Assembly (NCBI GenBank): GCA_045106685.1
Contig: JBGCFB010000050.1
Span: 1-9,815, forward strand
Source of the DNA: JAUIGE01 sp045106685
GTDB taxonomy: Bacteria > Bacteroidota > Bacteroidia > J057
Reading direction: 5' to 3'
DNA: 9,815 nt
A program made the position numbers and the translations under genes. This document shows, piece after piece, positions 1 through 7,537 of the stretch. Positions within the stretch are counted from its first letter, which is position 1. The number at the start of each line of letters is the position of its first letter. Below the pieces are notes generated by a model. That model was not told the DNA's origin and ran no database searches. It saw only the letters and a program-made list of their open reading frames with translations.

Positions 1-61
1 CTCCTACAAGGCCGCTAGCCAAATCGATGCTTGTACCACCACTGACCAGAAGACGTTACGG
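1..61 (-). pseudogene. apparent in-frame continuation of the modular surface protein beyond its stop codons
   Basis: Reading on in the same frame past the TGA (64-62), a second stop TAA occurs at 58-56. From 43 to the window edge the frame then encodes SGGTSIDLASGLVG. This matches the A-module sequence SGGAIIDLATLLTG of the same protein at the same distance (11 residues) from the preceding TAG tripeptide. The frame is open to the edge. A shift of one base at AATTGAC (67-61) would give NDRNVF in place of the stops, with a compensating shift near 45-52. This looks like either two compensating indels or a sequence error. Homology of the short tail is by eye only. Confidence 0.5.
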
Positions 62-1927
62 TCAATTACTGGCCGATCCAGCAGTAACAGGGTGGAATAC
101 GGTGATGACCTCAGTAGTGATATCAAAACAGCCATTTGTGGTTTCGCTACGAATATAATAGGTCGTAGTAGTTGTAGGCTCCACAACCGCTGTAGCTAGG
201 GCACCTGTTTCAGCTTGGGCCGCTCCTAGCGTTGTATAATAAGTAAGCAGCCCTCCGGTTGTGTTGTTATCGGTAACCAAAGTCGCAAGGTTCACATCGG
301 ATGTACCATCATTACACATGCTCGCCGGAGTCGTGACCAGGTCAGGAACCGGATGAATGGTAACAGTTACATTTTCATCATCATTTCCACAAGGTGCAGT
401 TCCTGTTACAGTATATGTAAATGAATACGTTCCAGCTGCCAGGCCATTTGGATCAAGCGTTCCAGTGAAGGCATCAAAGTTTGCTCCAGGAGCTCCTGTT
501 GCAATAGTCCATGCGCCTCCCGCACTTTCGCCAGTAAGTAAAGTCGCCAAGTCAATGATAGCTCCACCACTCGTTACAGCACAACTTGAAGTACTGCTAC
601 CAGTACCTGCAGTTACAGGCTGATTTACGGTAATTACAACACCCGATATATCAAAGCAGCCATTTGCAGTTTGCTTACGGATATAGAAAATAGTTGTGCT
701 TGTAGGCATAACCGTGCTTGTGATAGCACCGGTTGGAGCCTGAGCATCACCAAGGCTAGTATAATAGGTTACCGTACCGGTAGTTGAAGCATTATCTGTA
801 ACCAGTGTCTCCAGATCAATACTCTGCGACCCAGTATTACAAAGTGTTGCAGGAGTAAGGCTTAAATCCGGAGTCGGATTAATGGTGATCGTTAAGTCTT
901 CTGTATCATTTGCACAAGGTGCTGCACCTGTAACGGTATAGCGAAATGTATAATCTCCAGCTGCAAGTCCATTCGGATCGAACGTACCGTTCGCAGCATC
1001 AAAATTAGCACCAGGAGTTCCTGCTATAGAAGTCCAGGCTCCGCCTGCATCTTCACCAGCCACTTGGTTGGACAGGGTAACAACAGTAGCTCCAAGTGTA
1101 GCTTCACAGACCTCAATATCTGTAGCAGTTCCGGCATTCGCTGGCTGATTTACATTTACTGTAATCGCTGCAATATCAAAACATACCGGAGAGGTTGCTG
1201 TATTTTTTCTTACATAATAGGTAGTCGTACTTGTTGGGCTAGGCGTAGCTCCAATTGTAGGGCTTCCATTATTCGCATTCGCCAGACTTGAGTAGAAAGA
1301 GACTGAGCCTCCCGCACTATTCAAATCTGTAACCAATGTATTTAGGTCGACTGCAGTAGGATTATTACAAATCGTTGTGCTTGCGTCCTGAAGGTCAGGA
1401 GTCTCCAAAATCACGACTGATACTGGCTCAGTATCGTCAGTACAATTTGGCGCACTTGCTGTGTATAAAAATGTGTAGGTCGCAGGGGCAAGGCCATTTG
1501 GATCAAGCTCGCCAGTAGCAGCATTGAAGTTGGCACCAGCTGCTGCACCTGTACTTGTCCAGGCACCACCTGAAGTTTCGCCTGTTAACAGGCTTTCAAG
1601 TGCTATTAATGAAATACCACTTGCGGCTGCACAGCGATTCGTAGACGAACCAGTACCAGCAGTTGGCTGAGTGGTTACATTTACCGTAACAGGCACGATG
1701 TCAAAACAAGCAGGCGATGTACTTGTTGTTTTGCGGATATAATAAGTAGTAGTTCCGGCACTAGGATTTTGTGTTGTTGCTATTGTGGGAGTCCCACTAT
1801 TTGCTGCGGCTAATGTGGAATGAGCGGTCAAAGTCCCCCCAGCTGCTGAGGCGTCTGTGACAAGCGTCGTAAGATCGATTCCACCTGTACCTGTACAGAT
1901 ATTACCCACGGAAGCAGATAGATTAGG
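1..1927 (-). repeat. protein-level tandem array of two alternating modules, period about 525 bp
   Basis: Two module types alternate. B modules lie at 1664-1927, 1142-1405, 617-877 and 89-352. Their hallmarks are PDL near the start, a C[NT] site, LxTLVTD, PTSTTTYYIRK and CFDI. A modules lie at 1406-1663, 878-1141 and 353-616, with a broken fourth at 1-88. Their hallmarks are AGTG near the start, LLTGExxGGAWT, GANFDAxTGxLDPNGLAAGTYxFxYT and a C-N-D site. Starts of successive A modules fall at residues 707, 882, 1057 and 1233, and PDL of the last three B modules at 795, 971 and 1146, so the pair repeats every 175-176 residues. Nucleotide identity between copies is visibly lower than protein similarity, so the array is not a very recent duplication. 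Confidence 0.85.
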
Positions 1928-3781
1928 CGTAGTATGAACAGTAAGTGTAACACTTGAAGTACTGTAACAATTTGTACTGCCATTCTCCACGCGAGCAAAG
2001 ATGGTCTTCGCAGTTGTCGTATAAGGAGTAGGTAAAGCGGTTACATCATTATCGGCATCTGATTGAGAGTTGTGATACGTGATCACATCACTAGCGCTTC
2101 CTACAGTAGTATTGAGAGTGGTCAGAATAAAGGTCCCGGTATTTCCGCCTGGAGCATCAGAACAAACCGCAAGTGCACCCGGGCTAGCCACAGGCTTTGC
2201 AATAACAGTAAGAGTTACTGGCGCAATCGTGTCACAACCATTTGTCGTATTAACTGCTCTTGCATAAACTGTTGTAGAGCCGCTCGGATATGGGCTTGAA
2301 AGAGGGCTTCCTCCTGTACGTGCCAAGGCAGCAGTAGCATGATAGCTAAGCGTTAGGGTTCCACCTGGATCAACTGTTGAGTTTACATCTGTCAATGTGA
2401 AGTTTGCAGAGGTGCCTCCCGCTGCGCTTGCGCATAGACTAAGACTTGCTGGAAAAACCGTTGGGGGAACTGTGTCAACTGCTATAGCATGGGTTGCTAC
2501 TTCAAAACACGATGTAACTTTGTGAGTAATTGTAACTTCATAAGTACCTGACACGGTAGCAATAACAGATGGATCGGCACTTGTAAAACTCCCAGGTCCT
2601 GTCCACGCATAATCATAGTTGACAGTAATATTGGGGCTGGCCGTCAAAGTAACCGCCGGATTTGCACAAGTAATATTTCCTGTACCTGTAATACTTGCCG
2701 TAAATGGAGAAACGGCGCAAGGGTCCGGACAGCCTGGATTTGGGTTTAGCGTAATAGAGCTAGAAGAAGTATTTAGACAACTTGGATTCGCTGCATATCT
2801 AACAGCCACGGTATACGTTCCAGGTCCTGGTGTAAATGTATTGGCGCTCCGCCATGGTCCAGCATTGCCATTGATGCTATATTCCAAAGCTCCACCACCA
2901 TTATCAAGAGCATTAATTGTTATTGTTCCTAGGCCTGATGGACAAGTGGGTTGTGTAGAACTTGTTGTCAAGAGGATTGTAGGGGGCGGTGTTAAAAAGA
3001 AAGGATCATAAACTATAAATATCTTACCATCTCCACCATCTCCTGAGAGAGAAGCTGCACCAGTCTGAGTCAACCTCACACCATTAATAGGCACATTGGG
3101 CCCTACAAATGCTGTTAAGGGATAGATCGTCATGAAAATTTCTTGCCCATTATCATTATTCTGACCTGTTGCTATATGGGTGGTTGTAGGTGGTCCAACA
3201 TTATCTATAGCACGAGGGGTTCCTATGAGACTCCCACCAGCATCAATAGCTTGGATTTCCATGTCATTATTACCAAGACGTTCAGTAACAATTACATATC
3301 GATTACGGGCAGATGCGATAGCATTATTAAATGAAAAATTGACGTAATCTGTCGATGCGACATTGTTATCAACTCTAAAATAAAAATTTAGATTCCGGCT
3401 CGTATTCGCAGCGATTAATTCCGCATCAAAGCCTGGATCGCCTAATAAGGCTCCATTCACGCCATTTTCGATCATTTGCTTTCCAGCACCAGGAGTAGAG
3501 AAGGAGTAGGTCACAAAATCTGGCACCAATAAGTCTGTAAAAGCATTGGGTTCTCCTGCTATCGTAATCGAATTAAATTGTTTTGTTGACAAATCTAAAG
3601 TCGCCTCATCATTTAAATTCGTAATATTTATCGTTACATCTGAAGCTAAAATAGGTGCTACAGGAGCTCCTGGAGGGATCACACTAGAACACTGAGCGCT
3701 TAAACTCGACGGCATCGCGAGTATTACGAGCATCATACTAACAAAAAAAGCAAGGAACGTGGGGTAGAATAACTTTCTCAT
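62..3781 (-). CDS. large secreted modular (SprB/Ig-like repeat) surface protein, open frame probably interrupted at its 3' end
   Basis: The open frame encodes 1239 residues starting MRKLFYPTFLAFFVSMMLVI, a clear signal peptide ending near residue 29 (SLSAQ). Residues about 30-263 form a unique domain I do not recognise. Residues about 265-350 resemble an SprB-type repeat (TITINALDNGGG, YSINGN, PGTYTV), and about 356-437 resemble a PKD/Ig-like module. Two related modules follow (about 440-528 and 529-617), then an alternating array B-A-B-A-B-A-B from 619 to 1231. Nearly every module has one cysteine near its start and one near its end, suggesting internal disulphides and an extracellular location. 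By family knowledge such proteins are cell-surface or gliding/adhesion factors exported by T9SS; the role here is inferred. No sorting domain is present before the stop, and the frame closes just inside an eighth module of the array, so the true gene probably continues past the window edge. A possible promoter lies at 3795-3823 on the minus strand (TTG, 17 nt, TATTTTTA), but it is weak. The hairpin at 3834-3857 separates it from the next gene. Confidence 0.85.
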   Translation of the reverse strand: MRKLFYPTFLAFFVSMMLVILAMPSSLSAQCSSVIPPGAPVAPILASDVTINITNLNDEATLDLSTKQFNSITIAGEPNAFTDLLVPDFVTYSFSTPGAGKQMIENGVNGALLGDPGFDAELIAANTSRNLNFYFRVDNNVASTDYVNFSFNNAIASARNRYVIVTERLGNNDMEIQAIDAGGSLIGTPRAIDNVGPPTTTHIATGQNNDNGQEIFMTIYPLTAFVGPNVPINGVRLTQTGAASLSGDGGDGKIFIVYDPFFLTPPPTILLTTSSTQPTCPSGLGTITINALDNGGGALEYSINGNAGPWRSANTFTPGPGTYTVAVRYAANPSCLNTSSSSITLNPNPGCPDPCAVSPFTASITGTGNITCANPAVTLTASPNITVNYDYAWTGPGSFTSADPSVIATVSGTYEVTITHKVTSCFEVATHAIAVDTVPPTVFPASLSLCASAAGGTSANFTLTDVNSTVDPGGTLTLSYHATAALARTGGSPLSSPYPSGSTTVYARAVNTTNGCDTIAPVTLTVIAKPVASPGALAVCSDAPGGNTGTFILTTLNTTVGSASDVITYHNSQSDADNDVTALPTPYTTTAKTIFARVENGSTNCYSTSSVTLTVHTTPNLSASVGNICTGTGGIDLTTLVTDASAAGGTLTAHSTLAAANSGTPTIATTQNPSAGTTTYYIRKTTSTSPACFDIVPVTVNVTTQPTAGTGSSTNRCAAASGISLIALESLLTGETSGGAWTSTGAAAGANFNAATGELDPNGLAPATYTFLYTASAPNCTDDTEPVSVVILETPDLQDASTTICNNPTAVDLNTLVTDLNSAGGSVSFYSSLANANNGSPTIGATPSPTSTTTYYVRKNTATSPVCFDIAAITVNVNQPANAGTATDIEVCEATLGATVVTLSNQVAGEDAGGAWTSIAGTPGANFDAANGTFDPNGLAAGDYTFRYTVTGAAPCANDTEDLTITINPTPDLSLTPATLCNTGSQSIDLETLVTDNASTTGTVTYYTSLGDAQAPTGAITSTVMPTSTTIFYIRKQTANGCFDISGVVITVNQPVTAGTGSSTSSCAVTSGGAIIDLATLLTGESAGGAWTIATGAPGANFDAFTGTLDPNGLAAGTYSFTYTVTGTAPCGNDDENVTVTIHPVPDLVTTPASMCNDGTSDVNLATLVTDNNTTGGLLTYYTTLGAAQAETGALATAVVEPTTTTTYYIRSETTNGCFDITTEVITVFHPVTAGSASN

Positions 3782-3833
3782 GTATCAGACTGGGTAAAAA
3801 TACGCAATGTGGTTTTGTGCAAATAAAGCAAAA

Positions 3834-3857
3834 AGCGCGCTAATTTCTTAGCGCGCT
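3834..3857 (-). terminator. intrinsic terminator between the T9SS cargo gene and the large surface protein gene
   Basis: A perfect 10-bp inverted repeat, AGCGCGCTAA / TTAGCGCGCT, encloses a 4-base loop TTTC. In the minus direction the stem is followed by TTTTTGC and more T-rich sequence (3833 downwards), as expected for a Rho-independent terminator of the 270-residue gene ending at 3930. On the plus strand it is followed by CTTTTTTATTTTT, so it could work both ways, but no plus-strand gene ends here. It implies that the large surface protein starts its own transcript. Confidence 0.85.
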
Positions 3858-3929
3858 CTTTTTTATTTTTGCATAAAATCCAAAAAATGGACTTTAATTA
3901 TGTTCGGAAATTCTAAATATCCGCAAATT

Positions 3930-4742
3930 TTAATTTTTCAAAACTCTTAGCGCATGGCTTTGGCCTCGCACCTTGTCAACCACTTCAATGATGTACATAC
4001 CAGCAGCTTCTTTGCGAAGGTCGATTGGAGTTTTTGAAACAGTTGATGGGCCCATTTCTTTTTCTTCAGTATAAATAAGACGTCCATTGACATCATATAC
4101 TGAAATTCCGTAGTAGCTATCTTTAGCATCTACAAGCGAAATAGTAACCCAGTCTGTTGTAGGGTTAGGAGCAACATCCACAACCATTACTTCTAGTGTC
4201 TCCTCTGGAGTAGTAGTACGCTGTGGGTGGCGAATTACATATTCTACAGGTACCATATCAGAACCAGTCAACTGGTTTAGGCGATTTTCGCTTTGGTGCT
4301 CCATGTAGAGGTCTTCGCAGCTTCCTTTGAAAGTACGTGACATGATCAGCATTGCGTCATGTGTACTTGGTGGAAGGATAATCTCTGATGTTGCAGGTAG
4401 ACCAGGATTCGCATTTCCATACTGGTAGCGATTCTGAAAGGTCAAAGACTCATAGTTAAGCTCAAGATCAGCAACTTCCTGTCCTCTCTCGAGGTAGTCT
4501 GTCCAGGTTTCGCTCATCATGTTAAATCCTTTCTCTACAGCAACACAGCCTTCAGGCAATGCAGCAGATAGATTTATCGCTCCCAGGTCAAAGCTTGACT
4601 CTGTATAGCTTTGTGCATATACATTTAAGGTAAAGCCCTCTTCGTCAGAAGGAAGCACTTCATAGGAAAGAGCAACCTCTTGAGCTGACACAAAAGAAAA
4701 GGTAGCAAGAGTGAGGAGGAGGGTAAATAGTTTATTAAACAT
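3930..4742 (-). CDS. secreted protein with C-terminal T9SS type A sorting domain
   Basis: This 270-residue protein has an N-terminal signal peptide (MFNKLFTLLLTLATFSFVSA, cleavage near 20). Residues about 21-180 form a domain I do not recognise, rich in beta-type sequence, with two cysteines (C66, C142). Residues about 186-270 are a typical Por-secretion-tail / type A sorting domain: VAPNPTTDWVTISL, then YDVNGRLI, IDLRKEAAGMYIIEV and the basic end RVLKN. In this family the tail directs passage through the T9SS outer-membrane pore and is usually removed when cargo is released or attached to the surface; that is family knowledge. The mature domain has no identifiable catalytic motif, so its job is unknown. 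It lies downstream of the histidine phosphatase gene with a 141-bp gap and is followed by a strong terminator, suggesting it is the last gene of its transcript or is alone. Confidence 0.85.
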   Translation of the reverse strand: MFNKLFTLLLTLATFSFVSAQEVALSYEVLPSDEEGFTLNVYAQSYTESSFDLGAINLSAALPEGCVAVEKGFNMMSETWTDYLERGQEVADLELNYESLTFQNRYQYGNANPGLPATSEIILPPSTHDAMLIMSRTFKGSCEDLYMEHQSENRLNQLTGSDMVPVEYVIRHPQRTTTPEETLEVMVVDVAPNPTTDWVTISLVDAKDSYYGISVYDVNGRLIYTEEKEMGPSTVSKTPIDLRKEAAGMYIIEVVDKVRGQSHALRVLKN

Positions 4743-4883
4743 TGGGGTAGCTATATCTTTGGCATTTTTCTCAATGCAAAAGAACCAAAGAAGAACCCTT
4801 GGTATCAGCCTCTGTCCCTAAGTCTTATAGTTATGTAGATGAGTGACATTATTTAGATGCTAAAGCGCGGATGCTCTAATGCC

Positions 4884-5498
4884 TTATTTATCCAAATGCT
4901 GGATATCATTGACCAAAATGGCTTCAACCCGTTGACTATCCACAAACTGGAGCACATTCACTCCGGTGTTTTTATGCTGAAATGTCTCCATCTCATGCAT
5001 CCCATTTCCGATGAGTTGCGAGAGCAGTATCCGCAAAGTCCTACCATGCGAGCAGGCCAAAACCGTTTCGCCCTGATGGCGAGCAGCCATATCCCAAATC
5101 ACAGGTTCAAGGCGCTGCCAAAACGACGTAGGCGTATCACCTCCTTTGACACCGATATCCAATACTCCCTGTGACCAGGCATTCTTCATTTCCAGAAACT
5201 GACGATTATCCTCCGGGCTTGGCCGCTTTCCCTCCAGGTCTCCCCAACTGAACTCCCGAATTGCAGGTTCTATCCTCAATTCATAATCATGCTGACGTAA
5301 CCAGGGCTCCAAGGTCTGATGCGTCCGCTTTAGATCGGAACCATATACCGCATCAAAACGCAAGTGATTGTAATGTTCAAAAAAGCGTTGCGCCTGCCTC
5401 CGACCTTCATCATTCAAATCTGAGTCCACTCCCCCACCCTGGACAATACCTTGTCTGTTAAAATCGGTTTCGCCGTGTCGAAGGATGTATAATTTCAT
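4884..5498 (-). CDS. histidine phosphatase family protein (phosphoglycerate mutase-like)
   Basis: The 204-residue protein begins MKLYILRHGETDFNRQG. The RHG motif at 7-9 carries the nucleophilic histidine (H8). N14 and G17, an arginine at 58 (SDLKRTHQT), an acidic residue at 82 (REFSWGDLEG) and the second histidine at 151 (CSHGRTLR) complete the usual phosphate pocket, so the enzyme should be active. Length fits the small branch-1 family that includes CobC, GpmB-like and broad-specificity phosphatases. The substrate cannot be fixed from sequence, and no cobalamin genes are nearby. It is probably cytoplasmic, since no signal peptide is seen. It follows mqnE in the same direction after a 152-bp gap full of repeats, so a shared transcript is possible but not shown. 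The ATG at 5498 puts RHG at the normal distance from the N-terminus. Confidence 0.9.
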   Translation of the reverse strand: MKLYILRHGETDFNRQGIVQGGGVDSDLNDEGRRQAQRFFEHYNHLRFDAVYGSDLKRTHQTLEPWLRQHDYELRIEPAIREFSWGDLEGKRPSPEDNRQFLEMKNAWSQGVLDIGVKGGDTPTSFWQRLEPVIWDMAARHQGETVLACSHGRTLRILLSQLIGNGMHEMETFQHKNTGVNVLQFVDSQRVEAILVNDIQHLDK

Positions 5499-5507
5499 GG
5501 TTTTGAT

Positions 5508-5650
5508 GAGCTGATTTGATGGTGAATGATTAGCTGATTAGCTGATTAGCTGATGAAATACGAGGTCTGTTGTAGATGTTACGATAATGATCAAATCAGC
5601 TAATTGGTTTTCCATTATCAAATTAGCTAATCCTCAAATCAGCTAATTAA
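5508..5650. repeat. AGCTGATT-type direct and inverted repeat cluster
   Basis: The gap between mqnE and the phosphatase gene is largely built of one short motif. On the left, AGCTGAT occurs at 5509-5515 and as an exact 8-bp tandem at 5532-5538, 5540-5546 and 5548-5554. On the right the reverse complement ATCAGCT occurs at 5595-5601 and 5638-5644, with the variant ATTAGCT at 5622-5628. A 12-bp exact inverted repeat pairs 5509-5520 with 5590-5601. Transcribed RNA could fold into a long AU-rich stem covering most of the gap. There is no T-run typical of an intrinsic terminator. Confidence 0.75.
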
Positions 5651-6766
5651 TTACACAAGGTCATAAAGCGTGGTACGCTCAATAGCTTCATAGCCTGCGC
5701 TCTCGATAATGTCGGTGAGTTGCTCTGTGCTGAGGCTGGGATTTTGCTCTTCGCTGCCGGCCATCGTGTAGATCTTGGTCGTATCGTCGATGGTACCGTC
5801 AAGGTCGTTGACACCATAGTCGAGCGAAAGCTGAGCGGTGTCTCTTCCGATCATAGGCCAGTAGGCCTTTACATGGTCGAAGTTATCGAGATAGATGCGG
5901 CCAATCGCATAATTGCGAAGGTCTTCTATCACCGATACCTCAGGAAGGTAAGACATCTCATTTTCCTTGTTGCGGAATTTCAGTGGAATAAAAGTCTGAA
6001 AACCGCCGGTTTCGTCCTGCAGATCGCGCAAGCGGCGCATGTGATCTACACGGTGTACATACTTTTCGACATGACCATAGAGCATGGTCGCATTGGAGCG
6101 GAGTCCAAGCTCATGTGCGATGCGGTGCAGATCGAGCCAGCCTTCAGTACTTACTTTTCCTCCAGCTATTTCTTTACGCACCTCCTCATCAAATATCTCT
6201 GCTCCTCCACCAGGAAGGCTTTCAAGACCAGCGTCGATCAACGTTTGTAAACCTTCGCGATAGCTTACCTTGGCAAGTTTGAATACATAATGGTACTCGA
6301 CCGGCGTAAGTGCTTTTACATGCAATTCAGGTCTGTGCTTTTTTATTTCACTAAATAAGTCAGCATAAAACTTCAAATCGTACTGCGGAAGCACACCACC
6401 TACGATATGTACTTCAGTCACAGGCTCGTTGTCATACTTTTTGACCTGCTCCATCAGCTCAGGAATTTCATACTCCCAGCCGTCTTCGCGTTTTTTTATT
6501 TTTCGTGAATACGAACAAAAAGCACAATCATAAATACACACGTTGGTGGGCTCCAGGTGAAAGTTCCTGTTGAAGTAGGTTTTCTTGCCGTGTTTGCGTT
6601 CTCGTACCAAACTAGCAAGCATACCCAGAAAGGGTAATTCCGCCTCTTCATATAACCAAAGGGCTTCCTCATCGTTGATGCGCTCAGCGCGTTTTACTTT
6701 ATCTGTAATATGCTGAGCCATTTCGGCCAGTTGGTTTTGAACTGCGGGCTGTGTGACGATGCTCAT
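5651..6766 (-). CDS. mqnE: aminodeoxyfutalosine synthase MqnE (radical SAM, menaquinone biosynthesis)
   Basis: This is a radical SAM enzyme of the CofH/MqnC/MqnE group. From the ATG at 6766 it has 371 residues. The cluster-binding motif CIYDCAFC (C77, C81, C84) follows LEPTNV; VHIVGGV is at about 119-125, SLPGGGAEIF at 183-192, ATMLYGH at 226-232 and GVNDLDGTI at 318-326. The pattern and length match Bacteroidota MqnE as I know it. MqnE joins the 5'-deoxyadenosyl group of SAM to 3-[(1-carboxyvinyl)oxy]benzoate to give aminodeoxyfutalosine in the futalosine route to menaquinone. The frame stays open upstream to a TTG at 6856 and an ATG at 6841. I chose 6766 because conserved sequence begins shortly after it and a weak promoter-like pair (TTG at 6856-6854, TCATTTTG at 6830-6823) would start transcription downstream of those codons. 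MqnC or CofH is a less likely alternative. No other mqn gene is visible here. Confidence 0.88.
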   Translation of the reverse strand: MSIVTQPAVQNQLAEMAQHITDKVKRAERINDEEALWLYEEAELPFLGMLASLVRERKHGKKTYFNRNFHLEPTNVCIYDCAFCSYSRKIKKREDGWEYEIPELMEQVKKYDNEPVTEVHIVGGVLPQYDLKFYADLFSEIKKHRPELHVKALTPVEYHYVFKLAKVSYREGLQTLIDAGLESLPGGGAEIFDEEVRKEIAGGKVSTEGWLDLHRIAHELGLRSNATMLYGHVEKYVHRVDHMRRLRDLQDETGGFQTFIPLKFRNKENEMSYLPEVSVIEDLRNYAIGRIYLDNFDHVKAYWPMIGRDTAQLSLDYGVNDLDGTIDDTTKIYTMAGSEEQNPSLSTEQLTDIIESAGYEAIERTTLYDLV

Positions 6767-6891
6767 CGGGACGATTGTTTGTAGTAAAGACGTTGTATGC
6801 AATGTCTCTACAATGATTGTTTCAAAATGAGATGCACTCATAACGAGGGGCCACAAATTTCGTTCAAAATTTTCAATATATTGTGAAAATT

Positions 6892-7533
6892 ATGCAATGG
6901 TATGTCAAATTATTTGCGCCGGTCATCATAGCGCTGTGTCTGATGGGAGTTCTCGCGATCCTCTTAACTGCCCGAGCAGGCAACGATGAAATATTTAAGC
7001 TATTAGCATTTGTGGCACTTTCTGTCTCTTCCTGGGCTTTTATCCAACCGCTTTACTTTCCTCGTCGTCCCGAGAAGGATAGGCAGCGTGCCATGTTGAC
7101 ACTTTTTATTATTGCCTTTCACCTTTTCCCATGCTTTTTAATACTAAATTCAAATAACCGGTTTAGAGAAGAATATCTAGCCTGGCCTATATCCCTCATA
7201 TTTCTGACTACCCTATTTTATCTATTACGCCATCGAAAGCCTATCTACTCGCTGGCTCCAGGATGGGAACACTTCAAACAGCTTTGTGCCAAGTTTAGCA
7301 TGATAGGCTGGGCGATTTTTATTCTTTTTGTACTTGAAGATGAATTCGTCCACGCCTTAGGTAGCACCAGCCCCATGCACTGGGAAAATGAAACCATTGG
7401 AATCATCATGATGATTCCCTGGATCATCGCCCAGATATGTGCCTGCCTTTTCTATTACATCGAAGCGATCATTCACCATGTGCGTAATAGCCCCAAGAAC
7501 TGGCAAAAGCGCATTGATAGGATTGGTGATTGA
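6892..7533 (+). CDS. six-helix membrane protein, first of a tandem paralogous pair
   Basis: The 213-residue hydrophobic protein has about six membrane segments (roughly 8-27, 36-55, 67-86, 96-113, 132-149, 168-190). I do not recognise the family. The start is the ATG at 6892, not the in-frame GTG at 6883, because MQWYVKLFAPV then lines up exactly with MRWYIKLFAPV of the next gene and both proteins become 213 residues. Features shared with the paralogue are a loop FPRRPEK after helix 2, RHR then YSLAPGWE and KQLCAK before helix 5, PxxWExET before helix 6, MxPWIIA within it, EAIxHHxR and a basic tail KNWQKRIDxIGD. The conserved PGWE and tail face the same side by simple helix counting, perhaps a contact surface. 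It starts 125 bp from the mqnE start on the opposite strand, so the two share a divergent promoter region. No catalytic motif is evident. Confidence 0.8.
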   Translation: MQWYVKLFAPVIIALCLMGVLAILLTARAGNDEIFKLLAFVALSVSSWAFIQPLYFPRRPEKDRQRAMLTLFIIAFHLFPCFLILNSNNRFREEYLAWPISLIFLTTLFYLLRHRKPIYSLAPGWEHFKQLCAKFSMIGWAIFILFVLEDEFVHALGSTSPMHWENETIGIIMMIPWIIAQICACLFYYIEAIIHHVRNSPKNWQKRIDRIGD

Positions 7534-7537
7534 TACT

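Noticed and set aside
2619..3011. 130-residue plus-strand open frame opposite the large surface protein
   Set aside because: Its translation mirrors the threonine/valine-rich repeat coding on the other strand, and it has no signal, domain or initiation site.
4754..4761. Perfect TATCTTTG minus-7 element on the plus strand
   Set aside because: There is no TTG at the usual distance upstream and no plus-strand gene follows; it lies in the leader of a leftward gene.
4857..5174. 105-residue plus-strand open frame opposite the histidine phosphatase
   Set aside because: Antisense to conserved catalytic motifs of a real enzyme and without any family resemblance.
5508..5650. Possible CRISPR array in the repeat-rich gap
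   Set aside because: The units are 7-8 bp, in both orientations, without regular unique spacers and without cas genes nearby.
5720..6250. 176-residue plus-strand open frame inside mqnE
   Set aside because: It lies wholly antisense to a well-supported radical SAM gene, has no recognisable domain and is explained by the codon pattern of the opposite strand.
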